64,000 bases of DNA, from NCBI GenBank assembly GCA_017394885.1, contig JAFPWO010000024.1, positions 43,339-107,338 of the forward strand. The letters are read 5' to 3'. Of the stretch, positions 16,398-25,450 are shown in pieces (the stretch's first letter is position 1; the number at the start of each line of letters is the position of its first letter). A program made the translations under genes and the position numbers. The notes under the pieces are model-generated. The model did not search any database. It was not told the DNA's origin and worked only from the letters and a program-made list of their open reading frames with translations. Source of the DNA: Lachnospiraceae bacterium. Lineage in GTDB: Bacteria; Bacillota; Clostridia; Lachnospirales; Lachnospiraceae.

Positions 16398-16443
16398 GGT
16401 ATATTTGCAGAATCAATATACCAGCAGAAGCGGCTTCTTACAA
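16398..16443 (-). promoter_or_regulatory. XRE gene promoter with operator-like repeat
   Basis: Minus strand TTGTAA (16438-16443), 17-bp spacer, TATATT (16415-16420). A perfect inverted repeat GGTATATT-N9-AATATACC (16398-16405, 16415-16422 on the plus strand) overlaps the -10 box. Confidence 0.7.
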
Positions 16444-16496
16444 GGCAAAAGGCTTTGGCAAAACGTTAAAACCACGTAACACCGGCTGAGGATCCA

Positions 16497-17840
16497 TTAT
16501 TCTCCGATGATGCGCTTTAAGTACAGCGGTTCGGCAAAATCGTAGCGGGTGATAATGATGCCCCGGTCTTCGTTAAAGGCCTGGATCACCTGTTCGTTCC
16601 CGATATACATGGCCACATGGCTCACCCGGCCGAGATGCATGGTATCATAGAAAACCAGGTCGCCCGGCTTCATCTCGGAAAGCGGGATCTCCTTTCCCAG
16701 TTCCGCCTGTGCGGGGCTGTAATGCGCCAGATCGATCCCGAAAAACTTCCGGTACAGCAGCATCACAAAGCCGGAGCAGTCGGTCCCGGTCACAAAGCTC
16801 TCCCCGCCCCACACATACGGAAAGCCCAGGAAGCGTTTGGCATATTCGACCATCTCATAGCGGCGGGCATCGCTGACATCCACGGCGGACGCCTCCGTCA
16901 TCCGGTAATCCACCCGGCAGACCGTATTGCTGATGTAGCCTTCCTTCCAGATATCCGTCATATAGACATGGTACCATTCCCCGCTTTCCGGCTGATCCGG
17001 AAGGAGGAGCAGGCAGTCTTCGCCTTCAAAAAGCAGGTGTCTGCGGTTGTCCCATCCGCCGCCCGTATCCGGGGTGAAGCGGACGTAGGCTTTATCCACC
17101 GTGACCGTCGCATAGCGCGGCATATTTAAAAGGGCTGTTTTCCAGGCTTCCTCCCCGGTCAGCAGATAGCTTTCGCAGACATAGCCTTCCGCGACATCTC
17201 CGGAAGAGATGCGGCGCCAGCGGATCCCGTCCGCCTCCGTGACCGTTTCATCCAGCAGTTCGCAGGCGCCGAGGTGCGTCAGCGTCCCCACGATCTCTTC
17301 TCCCGTCCCGGGCCGGCGGCGGATATTGAGCCGCGAATCCGGGACATTGGCCAGCGCCAGATTGGTATAGCGGCTGAGGACTGCCATCCTTTCTTCCGCA
17401 TCCGGGACCTGGACCTGTTCTGCCGTGGTTTCCGCTGCGGCTTCGGTCGTGGTTTCCGAGATAGTTTCCGGTGTATTTTCCGTTGTCACTTCCAGCACCT
17501 CTTCGGTCGAAACGGTTTCCGTCGGGGCTTCAGTCGACATTTCGTTCGCCGCTTCGGTCGTTACTTCGACCGCGGTTTCGGTCACGGGCTCCGCACTGGT
17601 CTCGGCCGAAGCCTCCGTACTCTGCGGCTGGGAAGCCGTTTCTTCTTCAGAAGCCGGCAGTGTTTCCGTTTCGGTTACGGGAACAGTAGAGGGTGCCATT
17701 GTTGTACGCATATCGATCTTGCTTTCCGACTCCCAGGCCGCTTCCGTCCGGGAAGGAGACGCGGTGCTTTCCGTCTTTTCCGCCGTACAGCCGCTCAGCA
17801 GCACAGCCAGCAGGATTCCCCCGTATAAGAATCGTTTCAT
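16497..17840 (-). CDS. NlpC/P60 (C40) peptidoglycan hydrolase lipoprotein
   Basis: 447-residue secreted lipoprotein (signal peptide with lipobox LLSGC). A long Thr/Ser/Glu-rich low-complexity spacer (~residues 25-145) is followed by SH3-like segments (SRLNIRRRPGTGEEIVGTL; GYVCESYL) and a C-terminal NlpC/P60 endopeptidase domain. Catalytic Cys355 lies in TDCSGFVMLLYRKF and His408 in VSHVAMYIG. It probably cleaves D-Glu/mDAP-type stem-peptide bonds in cell wall turnover. It starts 6 bp after truB-ribF and is probably read through from the nusA-infB operon, an uncommon position for a wall hydrolase. Confidence 0.9.
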   Translation of the reverse strand: MKRFLYGGILLAVLLSGCTAEKTESTASPSRTEAAWESESKIDMRTTMAPSTVPVTETETLPASEEETASQPQSTEASAETSAEPVTETAVEVTTEAANEMSTEAPTETVSTEEVLEVTTENTPETISETTTEAAAETTAEQVQVPDAEERMAVLSRYTNLALANVPDSRLNIRRRPGTGEEIVGTLTHLGACELLDETVTEADGIRWRRISSGDVAEGYVCESYLLTGEEAWKTALLNMPRYATVTVDKAYVRFTPDTGGGWDNRRHLLFEGEDCLLLLPDQPESGEWYHVYMTDIWKEGYISNTVCRVDYRMTEASAVDVSDARRYEMVEYAKRFLGFPYVWGGESFVTGTDCSGFVMLLYRKFFGIDLAHYSPAQAELGKEIPLSEMKPGDLVFYDTMHLGRVSHVAMYIGNEQVIQAFNEDRGIIITRYDFAEPLYLKRIIGE

Positions 17841-17846
17841 ATCCGT

Positions 17847-19673
17847 CTACTCCTTCTCTTCTTCCCGCAATCTCCGGGCCCCGAAAAATGCCTGTACGGT
17901 TTCCCGGTCTGTCTTCAGTTGCCGCTTCAGCGCTTCCAGATCTTCAAACGCCTTTTCCTCCCGGATAAAGGACAGCAGGAAAATTTCGGCGATCTGTCCG
18001 TACATTTCATCTGTATTTTCCAGCAGATGGACTTCCAGCAGCGGTTTTTCCCCTTTATTCACGGTCGGACGGACGCCGAGATTCGCCATGCCGGAATACT
18101 CTTCTCCGTTTATTTTCACAGCCGCCGCGTAGACCCCGAAGGGCGGGCAGAGTTTTTCGTCCGGAACCGTAAAGTTCAAAGTCGGAAAGCCAAGCGCCGT
18201 CCCGCGGTGATCGCCGTAGGCGATCCGTCCGCGCAGGGAGAACGGCCGCCCCAGGCGGTCGCTGACCGCGTGCATCTCGCCTTTACCGAGCCGCTCACGG
18301 ATCCCGGTGCTGCTGATGATCTCTCCGTCCAGCTTTTCTTTCTCCAGGACTGTCAGGCCGAAGCCGAGGCGCCCCGAAGCTTCCTTCAGGAAATCGATAT
18401 TGCCTTCGCGCTCAAATCCGAAGCAGCAGTCCGGCCCCACGACCATCTCCCGCATCCCGTAGCGTCCGATCAGGATGTCCTTCACAAAGGTTTCCGCCCG
18501 GATGGTCCGGATATCCCCCGTGAAAGGGCATTCTTCGATCACGTCCACGCCCAGACTTTTGGCAAAAAGCCGTTTTTCCTCCGCCGTCAGCAGATAGCGT
18601 TCCACGCGGTGCTGCAGCAGCGCTTCCGGCGCCGAGGTAAAGGAAAACAGGACGGTCCGCATCTTCTTTTCGGCTGCCAGTTCTTCCATCTTTCTGACGA
18701 TCGCCTGGTGGCCCAGATGCAGTCCGTCAAACTTCCCGAGCGATAAGACCGAAGGCCGCGGGATGAAGGTTTTCTCTTCTTCGGCGCGGTTAAACATGAC
18801 GGCCGGCCGCAGCTTCGATCCGTTTTTCGTATACAGCCCGAGCAGTTCATGGCCCGCCGTCTGCACCGTGAGCCGGCTGCCGTCCGGCAGGTTTTTCAGA
18901 TCTTCTCCTCTCAGCGGAAGCGGATTGCCGTTGCGGGCCGCTTTTTCCAGCGCAGCCGGACAATAAAAAGCCGGATAGCCGGCCAGCAGCTTCGGCAGGC
19001 CCAGGATATAGCTTTCCAGCTTTCCGGCCAGGGTCAGCGCCGTGATCTCGCCCAGCGTCAGGGATTCCTCCAGGCCGAAATCGCCGGCTTTTTCCCGCAC
19101 CAGCGACTCCATGATGCCGCCGTAGCCGAGTGCTTCCCCGATATCGTGGCAGAGCGTCCGGATATAGGTGCCGCGGGAGCAGCTTACGCGAAGCTCGGCC
19201 AGCGGCAGCGATACGGAGAGCACCTCGATCGAGCGGATATCGATCTCCGCCGTGCTGCGCTCCACCTCTTTGCCTTCCCGGGCCAGATCCACCAGTTTTT
19301 TCCCGTCGATCTTCCGGGCGGAATACATGGGCGTCAGCTGCTGCTGCCGGCCCGTAAACTGCCCTACGGTCTCCCGGAATGCTTCTTCGGTGACCGTCAC
19401 GGGCCGCCGTTTCAAAAGTTTTCCGCACGCGTCCTGGGTATCGGTGGATACGCCGAGCCGGATCACGGCCCGGTATACTTTTTCTCCCCCGGACAGCAAA
19501 TCGGCCAGCCTGGCCGCTTTGCCGAGGCAGACGGGCAATACCCCCTCCGCCTCCGGATCCAGCGTTCCGAGATGACCGATTTTCTTCTGATGAAGCAGGC
19601 TGCGGAGCCGGGCCACCACATCAAAGGAAGTATATCCTCTTTCTTTTTTTACGACCAGCACGCCGTCGATCAT
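17847..19673 (-). CDS. truB-ribF: TruB-RibF fusion: tRNA pseudouridine synthase / riboflavin kinase-FAD synthetase
   Basis: One uninterrupted 608-residue frame joining two normally separate enzymes. Residues ~1-300 are TruB (psi55 in the tRNA T-loop): HLGTLDPEAEGVL with catalytic Asp39, PMYSARKIDGKKL, and SRGTYIRTLCHDIGEALG. From about residue 305 it is RibF: adenylyltransferase LSLGKFDGLHLGHQAI (Asp316), SSTGIRERLGKGE, then riboflavin kinase GRIAYGDHRGTALGFPTLNF and MANLGVRPTV. Each half has roughly the length of the stand-alone enzyme. The start is ATG at 19673 with AAGGAG; an extended frame to 19793 overlaps rbfA and is rejected. truB and ribF are adjacent in B. subtilis, so deletion of the intervening stop would give this fusion. 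Confidence 0.93.
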   Translation of the reverse strand: MIDGVLVVKKERGYTSFDVVARLRSLLHQKKIGHLGTLDPEAEGVLPVCLGKAARLADLLSGGEKVYRAVIRLGVSTDTQDACGKLLKRRPVTVTEEAFRETVGQFTGRQQQLTPMYSARKIDGKKLVDLAREGKEVERSTAEIDIRSIEVLSVSLPLAELRVSCSRGTYIRTLCHDIGEALGYGGIMESLVREKAGDFGLEESLTLGEITALTLAGKLESYILGLPKLLAGYPAFYCPAALEKAARNGNPLPLRGEDLKNLPDGSRLTVQTAGHELLGLYTKNGSKLRPAVMFNRAEEEKTFIPRPSVLSLGKFDGLHLGHQAIVRKMEELAAEKKMRTVLFSFTSAPEALLQHRVERYLLTAEEKRLFAKSLGVDVIEECPFTGDIRTIRAETFVKDILIGRYGMREMVVGPDCCFGFEREGNIDFLKEASGRLGFGLTVLEKEKLDGEIISSTGIRERLGKGEMHAVSDRLGRPFSLRGRIAYGDHRGTALGFPTLNFTVPDEKLCPPFGVYAAAVKINGEEYSGMANLGVRPTVNKGEKPLLEVHLLENTDEMYGQIAEIFLLSFIREEKAFEDLEALKRQLKTDRETVQAFFGARRLREEEKE

Positions 19674-19704
19674 GGGCCGGGCTCCTTCTCCGCTTCTCGA
19701 TCTT

Positions 19705-20127
19705 TTATTCTTCCGTTTCTTCGGAAACAGACTGCTGCGCTTCCCGGGCATCCCGGAGGGCTGCCTGTGCGTTCTGCGCTTCCATGACCTCATCGATCTT
19801 CTTTGACATCTCGATGCCGTACTCGATCGACTGATCCATGATATAAGTAATTTCCGGCGTCAGCCGCAGATTCAGGCGGTGCGCCACCTCCCGGCGGATA
19901 AAACCGGCGGCACTCTTCAAAGCGGCTGCGCAGTCCGCCTGGGTCTGCTCATCCCCGATGATGCTGACATATGCTTTGCAGGTCTTCAGATCCGGGGCCA
20001 CCTCGCAGCTGACCACGCTGAGCATCAGCGGGATCCGCGGGTCTTTCACGTCCTCGCGCAGGATCGTGCTTAAGGTCCGCTGCATCTCCGCATTGATCCG
20101 CTCATTCTTGATACTGTGTTTTTTCAT
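19705..20127 (-). CDS. rbfA: 30S ribosome-binding factor A
   Basis: 140 residues, KH-like factor for late 30S maturation and 16S rRNA 5' processing. Family segments: INAEMQRTLSTILREDVKDPRIPLML at the N-terminus, LKTCKAYVSIIGDE in the middle, and FIRREVAHRLNLRLTPEITYIMD at the C-terminus. It lies between infB (6 bp upstream) and truB-ribF (31 bp downstream). The nrnA/DHH phosphoesterase gene often found between rbfA and truB in Clostridia is absent here. Confidence 0.95.
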   Translation of the reverse strand: MKKHSIKNERINAEMQRTLSTILREDVKDPRIPLMLSVVSCEVAPDLKTCKAYVSIIGDEQTQADCAAALKSAAGFIRREVAHRLNLRLTPEITYIMDQSIEYGIEMSKKIDEVMEAQNAQAALRDAREAQQSVSEETEE

Positions 20128-20133
20128 CGTTCC

Positions 20134-23031
20134 TTATTTCTTTCCCGGTAGCTTCCGGCGCTCCACCTGGACCATGGTGTAGACCTCAATTGTATCGTCC
20201 ACGTCGAAGTCGTTGAATTTTTCAAAGACCAGGCCGCATTCGTAGCCGGAGGCCACTTCCTTGACGTCGTCCTTAAAACGCTTGAGCGAAGCCAGATTGC
20301 CGTCGAAGAGCACGTCCTTGCCGCGGGTTATGCGGCACTTGCTGCCGCGGACGATCTTGCCGTCCGTCACATAGCTGCCGGCGATGCTGCCGATGCCGGA
20401 CGCCTTAAAGACCTGGCGGACCACCGCGTGGCCCAGTACCTGCTCTTCGTAGATCGGGTCCAAAATGCCGAGCATGGCGTTCTCCACGTCCTCGATGGCC
20501 TTGTATATGACGTCGTAAAGCCGTACGTCGACCTTTTCCTCATCCGCAATGGATTTGACCTGCGCGTCCATCCGGACGTTGAAGCCGATGATGATCGCGT
20601 TGGAGGCGGCGGCCAGCGTGACGTCGGATTCGTTGATATTGCCGGCGCCGCTATGGATCACTTTCACCATGACCTCTTCATTGGAGAGCTTGGTAAGACT
20701 CGTTTTGACGGCTTCCACGCTGCCCTGCACGTCGGCCTTGACGATCAGGTTCAATTCCTTCATATTGCCGCTCTGGATCTGGCTGAAGATATCATCCAGC
20801 TTCAGACGGCTTCTGGTCTCATCCAGCAGCTTCTTCCGGCCTTCCGCGATGAAGGTCTGGGCGTAGCTTCTGGCTTCCTTTTCATTGGCGGTGGCGATGA
20901 AGATCTCGCCGGCGGTCGGGACACTGTTGAGGCCCAGGATCTCCACCGGCATGCCGGGCGTCGCTTTGGCGACCCGGCTGCCCTTATCATCCAGCATGGC
21001 GCGGATCTTGCCGTAGCTGGACCCGGCTGCCACATTGTCGCCCACCTTTAAGGTACCCTTCTGGACCAGGACCGTAGCCACCGGGCCGCGGGTGTTGTCC
21101 AGCTGGGCTTCGATGACGAGGCCGCGGGCGTTGCGGTTCGGATTGGCTTTCAGCTCATGCACTTCCGCGACCAGGAGCAGCATTTCCAGAAGGTCTTCGA
21201 TGCCGTCGCCGCGCTTGGCGGAGACCGGTACGAAGATATTGCTGCCGCCCCATTCTTCGCCGATCAGGCCGTACTCGGTCAGTTCCTTCTTGACCTTGTC
21301 GATATTGGCGCCGGGCTTATCGATCTTGTTGATCGCCACGACGATCTCGACGCCGGCCGCCTTGGCGTGGTTGATGGCTTCCACGGTCTGCGGCATGACG
21401 CCGTCGTCCGCTGCCACGACCAGGATCGCGATATCGGTCGCCTGTGCGCCGCGCATACGCATGGCGGTAAAGGCTTCGTGGCCGGGCGTATCCAGGAAGG
21501 TGATCTTCTGGCCGTTGATCTCGACCATATACGCGCCGATATGCTGCGTGATGCCGCCGGCTTCGCCGGAGGTGACGTTCGTCTTGCGGATCGCGTCCAG
21601 GAGGGAGGTCTTGCCGTGGTCGACGTGGCCCATGACGCAGACCACCGGCGGACGGGGCACCATATCCTCTTCGCGGTCTTCAATGCTGTCTTTCAGCAGT
21701 TCTTCGATGATATCGACCTGCTCTTCCTGTTCGGCGATCACGTCGAACTCGAGCGCGATATCCGCGGCCGTCTCATAATCGATCTCCTGATTGACGGTAT
21801 AGATCTTGCCGCTCAGGAACAGCTTCTTGATGATCGCCGAAGCCTGCAGCTTCATGGCGTTGGCCAGCTCCTGGATCGTCAGGCTGGCCGGAATGGTGAT
21901 CGTCTTGATCTGCGGTTCCGCCGGTTCGGCTGCGGCAGGCTTCACGGTTTTCTCCGGGCCCTTAATGGCCTTGCCGCCGGACTTGGCATTCTTTCCGCCG
22001 GGACGGCGCATTTCGTCGCTGTCCCCCTTATTGTAGCGGGCATTGTCTTTCACGGCATTGCTGCGCTGCGGCTGCTTGCCGCCGCCCTTGCCGTTCTTGC
22101 TTAAGCCCAGTCCGCCGAAATCGGCTGCGGCGCCGGGTTTTCCGGCTCCGCTGCGGCCGCCGGGCGCCGGACGGCGCGCGGTCCTTGTATCTTCATCTTT
22201 ATCCTTCGCGGCAAAAGGCGAGGGGCCTCGTCCCTGTACGGGACGGGCAGCGCCGCTTCCCTGGGAAGGACGGGGGCCGAATCCCTGCGTGGGGCGGCTT
22301 CCGGCCTGGCCCGGCCGTGTCTGTCCGGGCGCAGCAGCGGGACGCGCCGCGGTCCGCGGACGGCCTCCTTCCGGCCGGCCGGACGTGGCTGTCTGCTTCT
22401 TTTCGTTTTGCTGTCTGGCGATCCGCTGGGAACGGATCTTCGCTTCCTGCTCAGCCGCCCGGACCTGGCTCATATCCACAAAGCGCGGCCTCGGGGCTTC
22501 CGGCTGCGGCGCAGCGCTTTCCTGCGGAGCCGCTTCCTTCACCGTCTCTTCTGCCTTATTTTCCGGCACGGCTTCACCGGCTGCAGGCTCTTTGTCCGTC
22601 TTTTTCTCAACCGTTTCCTTTTCTTCCGGCCGGATCTCCGCAGGCTTTTCCGCCTTCGGTTCAGCCGGCGCTTCCGCCTTCTTTTCCGGCTCAGCTTTCT
22701 GCTCAACAATCGGTGCGGTTTCCTTTACGGGCTTTTCGGCCGGCGCTGCCGGCTTCGTTTTCTTCACCGCTTCCGCCGCGGATACGGTCTTTTCTTTCTC
22801 TTCTGCCTTGACGGCAGCCGAAGGCTCCGGCTTTTTCACCGGCGTCTTCGCTTCGGCGGGTCTGGCCGGCGAAGCAGGACGGGGACCGGCCGGCTTGCGG
22901 GGCGGTGTGCTCCCCTGCGGTCTCGTTTTCAGGCTGTTCTGCTGGCTGTTCTGCTGACGGAAGACCACACTGTATTTCTTTTTCTTGACTTCGCCCTCGT
23001 TCGCATTATTCATATTCTTCTCTATTGCCAT
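20134..23031 (-). CDS. infB: Translation initiation factor IF-2
   Basis: 965-residue GTPase that places initiator tRNA on the 30S subunit. The N-terminal ~380 residues are Ala/Pro/Lys/Glu- and Gly/Arg-rich low complexity, followed by the IF2_N domain ([24 protein letters not shown]). The G domain has [45 protein letters not shown] and SAKRGDG. Domains II, 3 and IV follow to the C-terminus. The start is ATG at 23031 with GGGGGAAT, 3 bp after ylxQ. The long N-terminal extension resembles that of other Clostridia. Confidence 0.97.
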   Translation of the reverse strand: MAIEKNMNNANEGEVKKKKYSVVFRQQNSQQNSLKTRPQGSTPPRKPAGPRPASPARPAEAKTPVKKPEPSAAVKAEEKEKTVSAAEAVKKTKPAAPAEKPVKETAPIVEQKAEPEKKAEAPAEPKAEKPAEIRPEEKETVEKKTDKEPAAGEAVPENKAEETVKEAAPQESAAPQPEAPRPRFVDMSQVRAAEQEAKIRSQRIARQQNEKKQTATSGRPEGGRPRTAARPAAAPGQTRPGQAGSRPTQGFGPRPSQGSGAARPVQGRGPSPFAAKDKDEDTRTARRPAPGGRSGAGKPGAAADFGGLGLSKNGKGGGKQPQRSNAVKDNARYNKGDSDEMRRPGGKNAKSGGKAIKGPEKTVKPAAAEPAEPQIKTITIPASLTIQELANAMKLQASAIIKKLFLSGKIYTVNQEIDYETAADIALEFDVIAEQEEQVDIIEELLKDSIEDREEDMVPRPPVVCVMGHVDHGKTSLLDAIRKTNVTSGEAGGITQHIGAYMVEINGQKITFLDTPGHEAFTAMRMRGAQATDIAILVVAADDGVMPQTVEAINHAKAAGVEIVVAINKIDKPGANIDKVKKELTEYGLIGEEWGGSNIFVPVSAKRGDGIEDLLEMLLLVAEVHELKANPNRNARGLVIEAQLDNTRGPVATVLVQKGTLKVGDNVAAGSSYGKIRAMLDDKGSRVAKATPGMPVEILGLNSVPTAGEIFIATANEKEARSYAQTFIAEGRKKLLDETRSRLKLDDIFSQIQSGNMKELNLIVKADVQGSVEAVKTSLTKLSNEEVMVKVIHSGAGNINESDVTLAAASNAIIIGFNVRMDAQVKSIADEEKVDVRLYDVIYKAIEDVENAMLGILDPIYEEQVLGHAVVRQVFKASGIGSIAGSYVTDGKIVRGSKCRITRGKDVLFDGNLASLKRFKDDVKEVASGYECGLVFEKFNDFDVDDTIEVYTMVQVERRKLPGKK

Positions 23032-23034
23032 GCT

Positions 23035-23370
23035 TTATTCCCCCTGCTTCTTCCCGAACGTCCCGTTCGCCTGATACTCTTTCCGGATCGCCCCGGCCAG
23101 CCCTTCGTCGCAGATCGCGACGCAGACTCTCTCGCCGGCTCCGACGGATCTCCCCAGGACTTCCCGCTTATCCGCCAGGATCAGCGGAACTCCGTAAAAA
23201 CTGCATTTATCCCGGAACTTTTTCACCGTATTCGGTGAGGCATCTTCCGCCAGCAGCACCAGATGTGCCTTTCCGCTCCGGATCGCACCTTCCGCGGGTT
23301 CCTCCCCGCTGACGGCTTTTCCGGCCCGCCTGGCCAGTCCCAGAAGTCCATAGATCTTATTCTGCAACAA
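23035..23370 (-). CDS. ylxQ: YlxQ, L7Ae/L30e-like RNA-binding protein
   Basis: 111 residues with the L7Ae/L30e fold pattern: YGLLGLARRAGKAVSGEE at the N-terminus, AHLVLLAEDASPNTVKKF, and VPLILADKREVLGRSVG. The family binds kink-turn-like RNA and is a standard member of the nusA operon. Its start overlaps the upstream rnpM gene by 14 bp, indicating translational coupling. Confidence 0.88.
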   Translation of the reverse strand: MLQNKIYGLLGLARRAGKAVSGEEPAEGAIRSGKAHLVLLAEDASPNTVKKFRDKCSFYGVPLILADKREVLGRSVGAGERVCVAICDEGLAGAIRKEYQANGTFGKKQGE

Positions 23371-23632
23371 ATGCTTTCATCTCCTCATATAAACGCGCGG
23401 CCGTCTCCGCAGGCACCTGCGTGCGCAGCGAGCGGCTTAAGTTTCCGCCCTTGACCGCTTTCTGCAGGCAGGCCGGATCCGGACAGACGTAAGCGCCCCG
23501 GCCGTTCAGCTTTCCGCCCGGATCCAGAAGGAACTGCCCGTCCGGCGTATGGACGATCCGGATCAGCTCTTTTTTATCCTTTGTCTCCCGGCAGCCGATA
23601 CAGGTCCTCTGGGGATACTTCCGTTCGATCAT
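23357..23632 (-). CDS. rnpM: RnpM/YlxR, RNase P modulator
   Basis: 91-residue DUF448 protein. B. subtilis YlxR was recently characterised as an RNase P modulator (RnpM). The diagnostic motif PQRTCIGCRETKDKKELIRIV is followed by LNGRGAYVCPDPACLQKAVK. It overlaps the nusA stop by 4 bp and ylxQ by 14 bp. Confidence 0.92.
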   Translation of the reverse strand: MIERKYPQRTCIGCRETKDKKELIRIVHTPDGQFLLDPGGKLNGRGAYVCPDPACLQKAVKGGNLSRSLRTQVPAETAARLYEEMKAFVAE

Positions 23633-24783
23633 TCGTTTCCTTCTTCCTCTTCTACGTATTCTTCCTCGTAGCCTTCTTCGTAATACTCTCCCTCGCTGTC
23701 ATCGGAGGTATAATCATCGATATAGCCTATCTCATCGAAGATACCGGTCTCGCGGGCTTCGGTTTCCGACTTGATATCGATCTTGTAGTTCGTCAGCTTC
23801 GCGGCCAGGCGGGCATTCTGCCCGGTACGGCCGATCGCCAGGGACAGCTGGAAGTCCGGAACGATAACCAGCGCTTCTTTTTCTTCATCGTCCGCCAGCA
23901 CGCAGATGACCTTGGCCGGGCTTAAGGCGTTCTCAATCAGCTCCGCGGAATTGTCGCTCCAGTTGATGATATCGATCTTTTCACCGCCCAGCTCATCCAC
24001 CACGGCGTTGACGCGGGTCCCGTTCAGGCCGACGCAGGCGCCGATGGGATCCACGGCCTCATCGTAGGAAACCACGGCCATCTTGGTCCGGGAACCGGCT
24101 TCGCGGGCGACCGCCTTGATCTCCACGATGCCCTGCTTGATCTCGGCCACCTCGGCTTCGAAGAAGCGGCGGACCAGATCCGGATGGGTCCGGCTGACCA
24201 CGATATGCGGTCCCTTGGGCGTATCTTCGACCTTTAAGACCATGACCTTGATACGCTCGGTCGGACGGTAGTTCTCGGTCTTGACCTGCTCGTTCTCCGG
24301 CATGATGGCGTCCGCCTTGCCGAGGTTGATACTGATATTCTTCCCGATATGACGCTGGATCACACCGGTAATGATCTGATGTTCACGGGAGCAGTACCGG
24401 TCATAGACCGACTTGCGTTCTTCCTCCCGCAGTTTCTGCAGGATCACGTTCTTCGCGTTCTGCGCGGCAATGCGGCTGAAGCTCTTGAACTCGATATCCT
24501 GGCGGACGATGTCCCCGACCTGATATTTCGGGCTGATCTTATGGGCGTCCTCCAGGCTGATCTCCATACCCGGATCCGTCACTTCCTCCACGACGGTCAT
24601 CTCGGAATACAGTTCATAATCCCCGGTCTCCCGGTCCATATGTACACGGATATTTTCGTTTCTGCCCAGCTGATTCCGGCAGGCGGTGACCAGCGATCCT
24701 TCGATCGCTTCAATGATCACTTCACGGCTGATATCCTTTTCCTTCTCCAGAACAGTTAACGCATCCAAAAGTTCCTTATTCAT
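23629..24783 (-). CDS. nusA: Transcription factor NusA
   Basis: 384-residue RNA polymerase-associated pausing, termination and antitermination factor. It shows the NusA N-terminal domain (MNKELLDALTVLEKEKDISREVI), an S1 domain around residues 135-200 (GVIQRHIGKNISINLGKADAIMP), and KH1-KH2 (VDPIGACVGLNGTRVNAVVDELGGEKIDIINW ... LAIGRTGQNARLAAKLT). The tail after KH2 is acidic and lacks the proteobacterial C-terminal repeats, as usual in Firmicutes. It is second in the operon after rimP. Confidence 0.97.
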   Translation of the reverse strand: MNKELLDALTVLEKEKDISREVIIEAIEGSLVTACRNQLGRNENIRVHMDRETGDYELYSEMTVVEEVTDPGMEISLEDAHKISPKYQVGDIVRQDIEFKSFSRIAAQNAKNVILQKLREEERKSVYDRYCSREHQIITGVIQRHIGKNISINLGKADAIMPENEQVKTENYRPTERIKVMVLKVEDTPKGPHIVVSRTHPDLVRRFFEAEVAEIKQGIVEIKAVAREAGSRTKMAVVSYDEAVDPIGACVGLNGTRVNAVVDELGGEKIDIINWSDNSAELIENALSPAKVICVLADDEEKEALVIVPDFQLSLAIGRTGQNARLAAKLTNYKIDIKSETEARETGIFDEIGYIDDYTSDDSEGEYYEEGYEEEYVEEEEGNE

Positions 24784-24828
24784 TTTCCTTTGTCCTCCTT
24801 TGACCTGCCGGCCAATGTATTCGACCGC

Positions 24829-25302
24829 TTACAGGTCGGAGAAATCGATGTACTGACGTATCACAGATATATTTTTGCGGGGGAAGCTCAGGTCGCCGTC
24901 ATCGAAGCTCAGCGTAACCGTTTCCGCATCAAACGCCTTTAAAATGCCTACGTATTCTTTGGCGCTTTGCCAGGCCTTAAAAAGATGCACTTCCACTTCG
25001 CTGCCCAGGTGCTTTTCAAAGTCTCTGTCCTTCTTGAAGGGCCGCAGCAGCCCGGGCGAACTGATCTCCAGGGTGTAGGCTTCTTCGATAAAATCATCCG
25101 CGTCCAGGGCGTCGCTTAAAGCCCGGCTGACCTTTTCACAGTCATCGATGCGGATCCCGCCCGGTTTGTCAATATAGGCCCGAAGGTATTTCCCGCTGCC
25201 TTCCTTCACAAACTCCAGATCCACGAGTTCGAATCCGTTCTCATCCAGGATAGGCTGAAGCAGCGCTTCCGTTCTCTTTTCAATGTTTTCTCTCTTAGCC
25301 AA
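24829..25302 (-). CDS. rimP: Ribosome maturation factor RimP
   Basis: 157 residues, 30S assembly factor. Segments seen: FELVDLEFVKEGSGKYLRAYIDKPGGI, IDDCEKVSRALSDALD, YTLEISSPGLLRPF. The start is a TTG codon at 25302 (TTG GCT AAG), with GGGGAG 7 nt upstream and no in-frame ATG nearby, so this first gene of the operon appears to use a rare start. Its leader holds an 11-bp stem-loop (25328-25357). Confidence 0.93.
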   Translation of the reverse strand: MAKRENIEKRTEALLQPILDENGFELVDLEFVKEGSGKYLRAYIDKPGGIRIDDCEKVSRALSDALDADDFIEEAYTLEISSPGLLRPFKKDRDFEKHLGSEVEVHLFKAWQSAKEYVGILKAFDAETVTLSFDDGDLSFPRKNISVIRQYIDFSDL

Positions 25303-25327
25303 TGGATGCTCCCCGCTTTTTCAAGAT

Positions 25328-25357
25328 TGAAGGAGTGGATTTGCACCCACTCCTTCA
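25328..25357 (-). promoter_or_regulatory. Leader stem-loop before rimP-nusA operon
   Basis: Perfect 11-bp stem TGAAGGAGTGG / CCACTCCTTCA with an 8-nt loop, 26 nt before the rimP TTG. It is not followed by a T tract on the minus strand, so it does not look like a terminator for this operon. It could be a leader control element or a barrier protecting the 5' end. Confidence 0.5.
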
Positions 25358-25397
25358 CTACTACACTATTCAACATTGGTAAGCTATCACAAGTCCG

Positions 25398-25436
25398 AAA
25401 AAAATGCAAGTCTTTTTTTCAAAAAACCTGCATTTT
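25398..25436 (-). terminator. Intrinsic terminator after recA
   Basis: AAAATGCAGGTTTTTT pairs imperfectly with AAAAAAGACTTGCATTTT on the minus strand and ends in a run of seven T. It lies 15 bp after the recA stop; the rimP leader and promoter must start just downstream. Confidence 0.7.
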
Positions 25437-25450
25437 CCTGTAGTTTTTGT

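Noticed and set aside
17841..17846. FMN riboswitch before ribF
   Set aside because: RibF is encoded inside a fused frame with TruB and there is no leader in which a riboswitch could lie.
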